NCBI RefSeq assembly: GCF_004771275.1
Contig: NZ_RQEV01000016.1
Span: 1 to 57,730 of the forward strand
Reading direction: 5' to 3'
Source: Leptospira fluminis
Lineage (GTDB): Bacteria > Spirochaetota > Leptospiria > Leptospirales > Leptospiraceae
Length of the DNA stretch: 57,730 nucleotides
Within the stretch, counting starts at the first letter, position 1. Every line of letters starts with the position of its first letter. A model generated the notes under the pieces. It was given only the letters and a program-made list of their open reading frames with translations, was not told the origin of the DNA and searched no databases. The position numbers were made by a program, and so were the translations under genes. Of this stretch, positions 33,107-40,755 are shown piece after piece.

Positions 33107-34795
33107 TTAAAAGGTCCTCCCCAAACCGTGGAGCAGATATTCGGCTCCGGGACCGAGAACGAGTAAAGGTAGGAAAGTAAGAGCTCCCACCAAAACGATT
33201 ACGGATACTAAAAGTAAAACGAACAAGGGACCGTCCGTAGAAAAGGTCCCTTCTCCCGCCGGGGCTTTTTTCTTGTCCACCAAGGCTCCCGCTAAACCGA
33301 TCGCAGGTAGAATCACGGCAAACCGACCCAAAAGCATACAAAAGGAAAGAGTGGTATTGTAAAAAATCGTGTTCACGTTCAAACCGGCAAACGCGGATCC
33401 GTTGTTTCCTGCCGCGGAGGCGAAAGCGTACAATATTTCCGTCAATCCGTGAGGACCGTTGTTCGCGCGCGAAGACAATCCGAAATCGTAGGAGACCGCG
33501 ATCGCGGTAAAAAGAAGCATACAGATTCCCGGAGCTAAGGTTCCGAAGAGTGCGTATTTCACTTCTCTGGCCTCTATTTTCTTACCGAAATACTCCGGAG
33601 TACGTCCCACCATCAATCCTGCGATGAAGACGGTGAGAATCACGTAAAACAGCATTCCCGCGAGACCGACCCCGACTCCTCCGAAAACGATTTCTCCCAG
33701 CAGAATGTTCCATAAGGCGGCTCCACCGCTTAGGGCGGAAAAGCTATCGTGCATGGAGTTCACGGAGCCGTTCGACGCGGCCGTGGTAGCCATCTCCCAA
33801 AGAACGCTCTGGGCGATTCCGAAACGGATCTCTTTTCCTTCCCAATTCTGTCCCCCTACTTGCAAAGAGGAATACAGTTCGGACCAAAAGGAGACTGCAA
33901 AACTTCCCGCGAACAGCACGAGCATCGCGATGAACAGGGAAACTCCCGCCTTCCAGGATTTGGCCCATTTACCGAAAGCGAAAGGGAGAGAAGCGGGAAT
34001 CAGAAGAATCGCCAGGGATTGCAACCAGTTCGAGAAAGGTGTCGGATTCTCGAACGGATGCGCGGAGTTCACTCCGAAAAATCCTCCTCCGTTCGTTCCC
34101 AGTTGCTTGATCGCGATTTGCGAAGCGGCCGGCCCCATAGGGATCTTCACGGATTCTCCTTCCAGTGTCGTGGCCCCTATGTAGGAGGAAAAATCCATGA
34201 CCACTCCCTGGGCTAACAACACTAAGGCGAAGAGGAAGGAGATCGGCAGGAGAACATAAAGAATGGACCGAGTCAAATCCACGAAAAAATTTCCGAGTCC
34301 GGTCTTAGATACGCCTAATAACCCTCGAGCCATCGCCGAGAGTACCGCAATCCCGACGCCGGCGCTGACGAAATTCTGTACGCCCAAAAGCAGCATTTGG
34401 CTTCCGTAGGAAAGCGAGCTCTCTCCGGAATACGCCTGCCAGTTCGTGTTCGTGGTAAAACTTACCGCCGTGTTCCAGGCCAGATCCCAGTTCAAACCGG
34501 GTTTGCCTTCCGTGTTCCAGGGAAGAAACTCCTGGAACCGAAGCCCTAGCGTCACCGCTACGAGACAGATCAATGTAAAACCGAGTATTTCCAGCGCGTA
34601 GGTCTTCGGACCGGAGGATTCTTCCGGACGGACTCCCGTAACGCGATAGATGATTTTTTCCACGGCAGCCACGGGCTTAAGAAAGGCGGGAATTTCTCCG
34701 TCCATCACCTTGGCGATGAACGCACCGAGCAAGGGAGAGATTAAAAAGAGAACCGCGAAATACAGAAAATAAAAAACCGAATCGTTTCCGTTCAT
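33107..34795 (-). CDS. kdpA: KdpA, K+-channel-like subunit
   Basis: The 562-residue membrane protein carries the four degenerate selectivity loops of KdpA, including T-N-T-N-W-Q-A-Y, N-G-G-G-F-F-G-V-N-S-A-H-P-F-E-N-P, T-A-A-S-N-G-S-V and A-A-G-N-N-G-S-A-F. It is the K+-selective channel-like subunit, related to SKT transporters. The length is as expected. It lies 9 bp after the tiny kdpF. Confidence 0.97.
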   Translation of the reverse strand: MNGNDSVFYFLYFAVLFLISPLLGAFIAKVMDGEIPAFLKPVAAVEKIIYRVTGVRPEESSGPKTYALEILGFTLICLVAVTLGLRFQEFLPWNTEGKPGLNWDLAWNTAVSFTTNTNWQAYSGESSLSYGSQMLLLGVQNFVSAGVGIAVLSAMARGLLGVSKTGLGNFFVDLTRSILYVLLPISFLFALVLLAQGVVMDFSSYIGATTLEGESVKIPMGPAASQIAIKQLGTNGGGFFGVNSAHPFENPTPFSNWLQSLAILLIPASLPFAFGKWAKSWKAGVSLFIAMLVLFAGSFAVSFWSELYSSLQVGGQNWEGKEIRFGIAQSVLWEMATTAASNGSVNSMHDSFSALSGGAALWNILLGEIVFGGVGVGLAGMLFYVILTVFIAGLMVGRTPEYFGKKIEAREVKYALFGTLAPGICMLLFTAIAVSYDFGLSSRANNGPHGLTEILYAFASAAGNNGSAFAGLNVNTIFYNTTLSFCMLLGRFAVILPAIGLAGALVDKKKAPAGEGTFSTDGPLFVLLLVSVIVLVGALTFLPLLVLGPGAEYLLHGLGRTF

Positions 34796-34804
34796 TATCT
34801 TTTC

Positions 34805-34888
34805 CTAAAATTTTTCCGGTTTCATGATCGAATAGACAAGATAGACCACAAGGCCGAAGACGAGGGTTGCTAAAAGCGGGTACGACAA
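34805..34888 (-). CDS. kdpF: KdpF, small stabilising subunit (27 residues, TTG start)
   Basis: Directly before kdpA a 27-codon frame encodes one hydrophobic helix, L-L-A-T-L-V-F-G-L-V-V-Y-L-V-Y-S, ending M-K-P-E-K-F. This is the usual KdpF pattern, in which Y-L-x-Y-x-L/I-x-x-P-E-x-F closes the peptide. The first codon is TTG, five bases after a perfect GGAGG, so the start is well supported although not ATG. KdpF is a lipid-like stabiliser of the KdpABC complex. Confidence 0.85.
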   Translation of the reverse strand: MSYPLLATLVFGLVVYLVYSIMKPEKF

Positions 34889-34942
34889 GAAAACCTCCGA
34901 GAGACGCTAGCCTTGAAACAAGGTAGGTTCTCCGTTGCCAAG

Positions 34943-34971
34943 AGAGTAGCCTTTTTTCCGTCTTGAGTCAA
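34943..34971 (-). promoter_or_regulatory. Candidate kdp promoter
   Basis: On the minus strand TTGACT (34971-34966) and TACTCT (34948-34943) are separated by 17 bp. They lie about 55 bp before the kdpF start. The -35 is strong and the -10 weak, as expected for an activator-dependent promoter. Confidence 0.4.
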
Positions 34972-35001
34972 TATGGCGGTAGTGCGGAAGTGGCCCCTGA
35001 A

Positions 35002-35018
35002 CGTTAATTTCGCGTTAA
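35002..35018 (-). promoter_or_regulatory. Direct repeat, candidate KdpE binding site
   Basis: TTAACG occurs twice in direct orientation with starts 11 bp apart, about one helical turn, roughly 30 bp upstream of the candidate -35. OmpR-family regulators bind as head-to-tail dimers to such repeats, and the distance resembles the E. coli KdpE site. Confidence 0.45.
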
Positions 35019-35040
35019 GATCCGAGTCGAAGGCCGTGTT

Positions 35041-36084
35041 TTAGGCGATTGCTCCGCCGCAAGAGGACCCGCTTCCGGCAGTGCATCCGTAACAATGTTG
35101 GTGCAATCGGATTTTTCTCCTCTCCAGAGATGCCAAATGAAAATCTCCTATCATTCTCACGTTTCCCGTAACCGGCAAATCCAACATTTGATTGAAGTCG
35201 CAGTCGTACAGACTTCCGTCCCAGCCCACGCTTAGAGTATTCCTGCACATGACCCCGGCGGCGGCGGCGGGATTATAGGAAGAAACAAGTTTTTCCATGT
35301 ATTCTTCCAGGTTTCCACTTTCGATTAGGTATTCCAGGAAACGGCTGATCGGCATGTTCGTGATGGTAAAGAGGGAATTAAAATCCACTCCGAACTGACG
35401 TTTCAGTTCCTTCTTAAAATCCCCTTCCAAAGTGGACTGCCCTCCGGGCAAAAAGGCTCCGCCCGGATTATAGACCAAATTCAAAACCAATCCGGAACCT
35501 GGAATCCCGTAGCCGACGGAATTCAATCTGCGCAGCGCCTCGACGGATTTATCGAAAACGCCTTCTCCCCTTTGCGCGTCCGTTCTTCTCTTCTGGAAAT
35601 AGGGAAGGCTGGAAACGACCTCCACCCGATTGGCGGCAAAGAATTCCGGAAGGTCCCTGAACTTTTCTCCGGCGAGAAGGATCGTTAAGTTGCAACGGAC
35701 CATGACCTTCCGTCCTAAGCCTGCGGCTTCCTCCACGAACCAGCGAAAATTCGGATTCATCTCGGGAGCTCCTCCCGTAAGATCCAAAACGGGGATCTCC
35801 GAAGCGGCAAGAACGTCCAAACATTGCCGCATGGTTTCCTGGGACATGATCTCTTTTCGATCCGGTCCGGCGTCCACATGGCAATGCTTACAGGTTTGGT
35901 TGCATAGTTTTCCGACGTTCACCTGTAAGATTTCGATCCGAGTCGGCAGGAAGGGCGCCATCCCCGATTCTTCCAGTTTTGTTTCGAAAAGAGGAAGAGA
36001 CTTCCTTTCCGATACGTCGGTCAGAATCTTCAATTGTTCCGAGGAGGAGGAAAGTTCGTTTCCTCTTGCGAGCAAACTCTTCAT
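35041..36084 (-). CDS. arsS: Arsenosugar biosynthesis radical SAM protein ArsS
   Basis: The 347-residue protein has the radical SAM cluster motif C-N-Q-T-C-K-H-C (C-x3-C-x2-C) near residue 63, followed by H-V-D-A-G-P-D-R-K-E, a hallmark of the ArsS family. It also has D-L-T-G-G-A-P-E-M and the C-terminal DUF3641-type cysteine motif C-Y-G-C-T-A-G-S-G-S-S-C-G-G at the very end. ArsS is thought to transfer the 5'-deoxyadenosyl group to methylated arsenic in arsenosugar synthesis. It follows the CMD-like gene by 19 bp on the same strand. No ArsM methyltransferase is recognisable nearby. Confidence 0.9.
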   Translation of the reverse strand: MKSLLARGNELSSSSEQLKILTDVSERKSLPLFETKLEESGMAPFLPTRIEILQVNVGKLCNQTCKHCHVDAGPDRKEIMSQETMRQCLDVLAASEIPVLDLTGGAPEMNPNFRWFVEEAAGLGRKVMVRCNLTILLAGEKFRDLPEFFAANRVEVVSSLPYFQKRRTDAQRGEGVFDKSVEALRRLNSVGYGIPGSGLVLNLVYNPGGAFLPGGQSTLEGDFKKELKRQFGVDFNSLFTITNMPISRFLEYLIESGNLEEYMEKLVSSYNPAAAAGVMCRNTLSVGWDGSLYDCDFNQMLDLPVTGNVRMIGDFHLASLERRKIRLHQHCYGCTAGSGSSCGGAIA

Positions 36085-36103
36085 GATGGATCGCCGAAAA
36101 AAC

Positions 36104-36445
36104 TCAAATGCTCAGCTCTTTCACCTTATTCAGAGCCTGAACACTGTGAACGAGACTGGCTCCACCTCGGATCGCGGCGCCTACATGGATCGCTTCCCAC
36201 ATTTGTTCTTCCGTGACTCCTTTTTCCAAACTATCGCTGGTATACGCGTCTATACAATACGGACACTGTACGACGTGAGCCACAGCCAGAGCGATCAGCG
36301 ATTTTTCTTTGGCGCTTAATGCCCCGTCCGCGAAAACCGCTCCGTAATAGTCGAAGAATTTCTTTGCCAGATCCGGTTCAAACTCGCCTATGTTTCCGAA
36401 TTTCTTGAGGTCTTCCGGTTTATAATACGTGGTCTCTTGTGCCAT
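36104..36445 (-). CDS. Carboxymuconolactone decarboxylase-like protein, arsenosugar-associated
   Basis: The 113-residue protein has the AhpD-type C-P-Y-C motif in A-V-A-H-V-V-Q-C-P-Y-C-I-D-A-Y-T, with a typical G-V-T-E-E-Q-M-W-E-A-I-H-V-G-A-A-I-R-G-G end. This subgroup (alkylhydroperoxidase-like) occurs beside ArsS in arsenosugar clusters. Its exact step is unknown. The start at 36445 has GAGGAG six bases upstream and is preferred to an upstream in-frame start at 36547. It is co-oriented with arsS. Confidence 0.88.
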   Translation of the reverse strand: MAQETTYYKPEDLKKFGNIGEFEPDLAKKFFDYYGAVFADGALSAKEKSLIALAVAHVVQCPYCIDAYTSDSLEKGVTEEQMWEAIHVGAAIRGGASLVHSVQALNKVKELSI

Positions 36446-36598
36446 ATTCGCTCCTCTATTTTCCAAACGAAATTTGATCGACCCGATCGCGGCCCCGCGG
36501 GGAAAAAAGATCGACCTTGCCCAGAGTTTGACTCTTACGGCGGCCAAAGTTTCCCTGGCCTCGGTCGAAAAACACCCGTAAAACGGAAGTTTTTCGTT

Positions 36599-37087
36599 TT
36601 ATTTTTCGGAGGAGAAGGTCAAGTTGTTACATTTCTCGCAGATTTCTCGGGGAACCCAACCCCATTGCATGAGTTTCCCGAACACAAAACAACCGGCGCA
36701 AAATCCGAGAAAACTTTCTAGAGCGGCAAAAATTGCCAGTATCCCTAATACGATGCGAAATTCCGAAAAGAATCCGAACGATAGTAGGATCAATGCGGTT
36801 CCGCTAAAAACCAAACCGATTCCTTGCGCAAATCGTTTCGGAGGTCCGGGAACAGTACGTGTTCCCAGTCCCAGAACCGGCACCACTACGTGGATCGCCA
36901 AACGGGCAAACGGAGAAAATTTGGGCCCATACAGAACCCGCGCCAAAAAACCCAAGGCCAAGGCGGCAACGAGCCAAAGAGACTGGGTCCAGATCGTAAG
37001 GAGAGAAAGAAGGAATACAAACCCCGCCACGGAGCGAGCTGCAAATTCGTTGACCGTATCCGGGAAATTTCCGATGGAAAAGCGCAT
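36599..37087 (-). CDS. DUF4395 family membrane protein
   Basis: The 162-residue protein has four hydrophobic segments (about 18-36, 38-55, 92-108 and 110-128). It carries the DUF4395 hallmarks near the C-terminus: F-L-G-F-C-A-G-C-F-V-F (C-x2-C) and a trailing I-C-E-K-C pair. An internal F-A-R-L-A-I-H-V-V-V-P motif also fits. DUF4395 genes often lie near sulfur or thioredoxin functions, with the role unknown. Here it precedes the arsenosugar pair by 153 bp on the same strand, so a thiol-related link to that pathway is possible. Confidence 0.82.
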   Translation of the reverse strand: MRFSIGNFPDTVNEFAARSVAGFVFLLSLLTIWTQSLWLVAALALGFLARVLYGPKFSPFARLAIHVVVPVLGLGTRTVPGPPKRFAQGIGLVFSGTALILLSFGFFSEFRIVLGILAIFAALESFLGFCAGCFVFGKLMQWGWVPREICEKCNNLTFSSEK

Positions 37088-37157
37088 GGGGGCCGTCCTG
37101 GGCCAATCCTAACTCAATTCCGTTTTATTTCAAGAAAAATCCGCTATATTGAACAAA

Positions 37158-38552
37158 ATGCTGACTTCCTTCCAAAGCATCCTAGATCAGAAACAGAGGC
37201 CCATCATCACGCAGAGGATTTTTTTTCTATTCGGTTGGGCCCTTCCTCTGGCGATTTTTTCCCTCTTTTTTTCCCGGTCTGATTTTTATCCGTTACTGAT
37301 TGCTTTCTCTACCGGTTTCGCGTTTTATATTCTCTCCCTCTCTTCTTGCAAAAGTGAAAGGCTTTCCTACCGAACTCTTCTTTGGGCCGGACTGCTCCTA
37401 CGGGGAGTTTTCCTATTTCTTCCCCCCGTGCTCTCCGAGGATGTTTTCCGATTTCTCTGGGACGGACTTTTGGACGGAAACGGAATCCTACCTTATACCG
37501 TACTACCTCGCGATTTAGAACGAATCGGTCTTTCGGAAGCGGACGCAACATTGGGCCTTCGATTAAAAGAGGAAATGAATTCCGCGGGATTCTATTCCGT
37601 CTATCCTCCCGTACTGCAGCTCTTCTTTTTTCTAGCTGCAGAAGGAATGAGATCCTTCGGTTCCGTTCCGATCGGGATCGGAATTTGGAAAGGAATCGTT
37701 TTCGGATTCGAGGCCGCCACTGCTGCTCTAGTTTGGTTTCGAGGAACGGAGGAACACCGCGAAAATTTCCTCAAGTATTGGATGCACCCCTTGGTTTTAT
37801 TGGAAGGTTGCGGTAGCGGGCATCCGGAACCGATCCTCATCTTCTTCCTTTTCCTATTTTTCTTTTTTCGATTCCGAGGAAAACCTTTGCTATCCTGGAT
37901 CTTTTACTCGGCGGCAATTCTCACCAAACTGATCCCTTTACTCTTACTTCCGTTCCTATCCTTTCGCCTCTGGCAAAACGGAAGAAAAAATCGGAAGGCG
38001 ATCCTGATCCTCCTTATCTCCATCGTTCCCCTTCTCTTGAGTTTCTTATTGTTCGGAGAAGACTTCGTTTCTTCCGTGAACAAACAGTGGGAAAAAGGAA
38101 TCGGAGTCTATTTTAGATTATTCGAATTCCACGGAGGTCCCTATTATCTTTGGAAGGCCGCTTTAGCGGGCACTTGGTTTCCCTACGCTGCGGGAATACA
38201 CCTCGCCGTCCTAAGCGCGATCTCGATTTCCGTTATCTCCTATTTCCGTTCCCGTAAAGAGGAAACGTTGGAAGGGACCGCGGAAACTTGGATCTCCGTT
38301 TTGGGAGTGTATCTTCTTTTCTCGACGACGGTCCATCCTTGGTATCTTTTACCCTTGCTGGCAGGGGTCGTTTTTACGAATTCTCTCTGGCCGCAAGCTG
38401 CGGCGGGTATCTGGATCCTTTCCTATTCCACGTATCGGAATGCGCCCTACAAGGATGATGTCTTTTTCATGATTTTAGAATATGCCGTCGTGTTAACCGT
38501 ATTCTTCCTGGAAAAAAGGAAACTCATTGACCCTGAAAAGGTCCGATGGTAG
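37158..38552 (+). CDS. Polytopic membrane glycosyltransferase (mannosyltransferase-like)
   Basis: The 464-residue protein has about ten or more membrane segments. An acidic loop L-S-E-D-V-F-R-F-L-W-D-G follows the second or third helix, and an aromatic loop Y-S-V-Y-P-P-V-L-Q follows. This pattern is typical of GT-C fold enzymes using polyprenyl-phosphate sugars (DUF2029/alpha-mannosyltransferase-like). The acidic E-D pair would be the catalytic site in the periplasmic loop. ATG at 37158 is preferred to TTG at 37149. It overlaps the longest form of the cyclase gene downstream. The sugar and acceptor are unknown, but cell-envelope glycan synthesis is likely. Confidence 0.7.
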   Translation: MLTSFQSILDQKQRPIITQRIFFLFGWALPLAIFSLFFSRSDFYPLLIAFSTGFAFYILSLSSCKSERLSYRTLLWAGLLLRGVFLFLPPVLSEDVFRFLWDGLLDGNGILPYTVLPRDLERIGLSEADATLGLRLKEEMNSAGFYSVYPPVLQLFFFLAAEGMRSFGSVPIGIGIWKGIVFGFEAATAALVWFRGTEEHRENFLKYWMHPLVLLEGCGSGHPEPILIFFLFLFFFFRFRGKPLLSWIFYSAAILTKLIPLLLLPFLSFRLWQNGRKNRKAILILLISIVPLLLSFLLFGEDFVSSVNKQWEKGIGVYFRLFEFHGGPYYLWKAALAGTWFPYAAGIHLAVLSAISISVISYFRSRKEETLEGTAETWISVLGVYLLFSTTVHPWYLLPLLAGVVFTNSLWPQAAAGIWILSYSTYRNAPYKDDVFFMILEYAVVLTVFFLEKRKLIDPEKVRW

Positions 38553-38586
38553 ATACGAAGCTCGTTCGCGAAAAAGGAAAACTAAC

Positions 38587-39888
38587 ATGGCCCCGAAACT
38601 ACTGGACACGTTCTCCAACACTCTGGAATCGGAGATACTCCAAAGCGAAAAGATTCGCAGCAAAATCCTACTTGCTTCCTTTCTGATCGCGGCCGCTGTC
38701 TGGACGGTCCTGTCCTTTTTGGCGAGGAGAGAATTCGACGAGAGCTCCGGCACGATCTTTCCCTTCGAAATCATCATCGGGACCCTGGCCTTTGGAAGCG
38801 TATACGAACTGATCGTCTTACGCATCCTGGAATTTTGGAGGAAAAAAGAAAAACCTCTTCCCTTAATCCCTAGGTTCGGGAATGCGCTTATCGAGACCTC
38901 GTTACCCGGAATCGTGCTGTTCATCTTTCTGCACCATTTCCAGTCGCCGATCGTCACGCTGAATTCTCCTATTCCCAACCTCTTCTTTATATTCATCCTG
39001 CTTTCCATCCTAAGAATGGAGTTAGGGCTTTCCTTATTCACCGGGCTCGTGGCGGGAGTGGAATTTATGGCCTTGGGTCTTGTTTATACTCCTACTACGG
39101 CTCCGACCGATTTTCCGTATCCGTTTTTCTACTCCAAAATTCCAGTCATCATGCGATCCTTCATATTCATCGGCTCCGGAGCTCTGGCCGGAATCGTCGG
39201 CATCCGACTGAAAAATACGTTAAGAAAATCTTATACTTTATTGGAGGAAAGAAACCAAATCGTAGGGATGTTCGGACAATACGTCTCGCCGTCAGTGGTC
39301 GACAGGCTCATGAGCCAAAAAGCGGAGACGATTTCGGAAAGTCGGGAAGTCTGCGTGATGTTTTTGGATATCAGAAATTTCACGAAATTCTCCGAAAAGA
39401 AGACTCCTACGGAAGTCATCACTTATCTGAATACCTTATTCGAGGATATGATCGACATAGTGAATCGGAACAACGGAATCATCAACAAATTCCTGGGCGA
39501 CGGATTCATGGCGGTGTTCGGCGCCCCCCTTTCCGACCAGGGAAAGGACGTGCAGAACGCGGTTAACGCGTCCATGGAAATCATAGAAAAAGTGGCGGAC
39601 CTGAATCGGGAGGGAAAAATTCCGGAAACGAAAATCGGAATCGGATTGCATTCCGGAGAAGCGATGACGGGCAGCGTGGGTTCCTCCCAAAGAAAAGAGT
39701 ACACGATCATCGGGGACACCGTCAATCTTGCATCCAGAGTGGAACAACTCAACAAGGATTACGGCACCGCTCTCTTAGTCACGGAAGCGGTGTACGAGCA
39801 GATCAAACATTATATTTCTTGCGAATCCCTTCCTCCCGTAAAAGTCAAGGGCAGGGAAAGCGAAGTGCAGATTTATCGCCTGACCTAA
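38587..39888 (+). CDS. Membrane adenylate/guanylate cyclase (class III)
   Basis: The 433-residue protein has an N-terminal membrane domain of about six helices (residues about 25-205). A short coiled stretch leads to a class III cyclase domain. The domain shows the first metal aspartate in V-M-F-L-D-I-R-N-F-T, K-F-L-G-D-G-F-M-A-V-F-G with the second, and I-I-G-D-T-V-N-L-A-S-R. The K and D at the purine-specifying positions favour ATP as substrate, so cAMP is the likely product. ATG at 38587 is chosen because an upstream TTG would put the start inside the glycosyltransferase gene. The membrane domain is not one I can name. Confidence 0.88.
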   Translation: MAPKLLDTFSNTLESEILQSEKIRSKILLASFLIAAAVWTVLSFLARREFDESSGTIFPFEIIIGTLAFGSVYELIVLRILEFWRKKEKPLPLIPRFGNALIETSLPGIVLFIFLHHFQSPIVTLNSPIPNLFFIFILLSILRMELGLSLFTGLVAGVEFMALGLVYTPTTAPTDFPYPFFYSKIPVIMRSFIFIGSGALAGIVGIRLKNTLRKSYTLLEERNQIVGMFGQYVSPSVVDRLMSQKAETISESREVCVMFLDIRNFTKFSEKKTPTEVITYLNTLFEDMIDIVNRNNGIINKFLGDGFMAVFGAPLSDQGKDVQNAVNASMEIIEKVADLNREGKIPETKIGIGLHSGEAMTGSVGSSQRKEYTIIGDTVNLASRVEQLNKDYGTALLVTEAVYEQIKHYISCESLPPVKVKGRESEVQIYRLT

Positions 39889-39929
39889 GGACGCAGGACG
39901 AAAAGTCCGGATTTCTCCGAGATTACCTC

Positions 39930-40661
39930 ATGCTCACTCCGCAAGAACATTACGAAACCTTTTTGTCCGAAAAATACTCCTGGATGATGGGTGACGCCGG
40001 ACAAAAAGAAGCCGAAGCGGAGGAACTGTTCCGTAGTTGGGGAATTCTCCCGGCGGAAAATCGGACAGCCTGGGATTTGGGAGCCGGAAGCGGTATACAA
40101 TCCCTCCCTCTCGCTAGATCGGGATTCCGAGTCTTGTCGGTGGATCTTAGTTCTAAATTGTTAAACGAATTATCTTCCAGAAGCGTCGGACTTGATCTGG
40201 AAACCAAGAAAGCGGATATAACGGATCCTTCCCTTTACGAGGGGAAATGTCCCGATTTTTTGGTCTGTATGGGAGACACCCTGACGCATTTGGAGTCCGA
40301 ATCCGCAGTAAGGAAACTCTTTCGTCTTTGGGGTTCCTTTCTGGAATCGGGGACGAGACTCGCGTTGGGATACAGGGATCTGAGTCGCGGAAAAACGGGA
40401 GAGAAGGTCGGCTTTCCCGTGCGGGTGGAACGGAATCGGATATTTTCCTGCATCCTTTCTTTCGAAAAGGATAAGGTTCTCGTAACGGATCTCTACCACG
40501 AATGGGACGGGAATCTATGGAATTTCAGCACAAGTTCCTACTTCAAACTGATCCTGCCCGAGGCGAAAATTCTGGAATGGGCCGGCGAATCCGGTTTTTC
40601 GCTCCTCCAACAAGGCGAGTCCAAAGGAATATCTCTTATCCTTTTTTCTCGAAAAGGGTAA
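39930..40661 (+). CDS. Class I SAM-dependent methyltransferase
   Basis: The 243-residue protein has motif [11 protein letters not shown] near residue 44, then V-L-S-V-D-L-S and a motif [14 protein letters not shown]. The C-terminal third is less typical. The start at 39930 (M-L-T-P-Q-E-H-Y) fits the family better than an upstream option inside the cyclase gene. It follows the cyclase by 41 bp and may be in its operon. The acceptor is unknown. Confidence 0.82.
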   Translation: MLTPQEHYETFLSEKYSWMMGDAGQKEAEAEELFRSWGILPAENRTAWDLGAGSGIQSLPLARSGFRVLSVDLSSKLLNELSSRSVGLDLETKKADITDPSLYEGKCPDFLVCMGDTLTHLESESAVRKLFRLWGSFLESGTRLALGYRDLSRGKTGEKVGFPVRVERNRIFSCILSFEKDKVLVTDLYHEWDGNLWNFSTSSYFKLILPEAKILEWAGESGFSLLQQGESKGISLILFSRKG

Positions 40662-40755
40662 GCCCGCCGAAGACGAGGAAGTTTTTCCCGAAAAAACCTA
40701 TCGACACCCCCTTAAACTCGTCGATGTTGTTCGTATCCTTTACCGGAAGCCGCGC

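Noticed and set aside
34906..34950. Fluoride or cyclic di-AMP riboswitch before kdpF
   Set aside because: The region is too short for the cyclic di-AMP (ydaO) fold and lacks the conserved fluoride-switch segments. Only an unnamed possible structure is reported.
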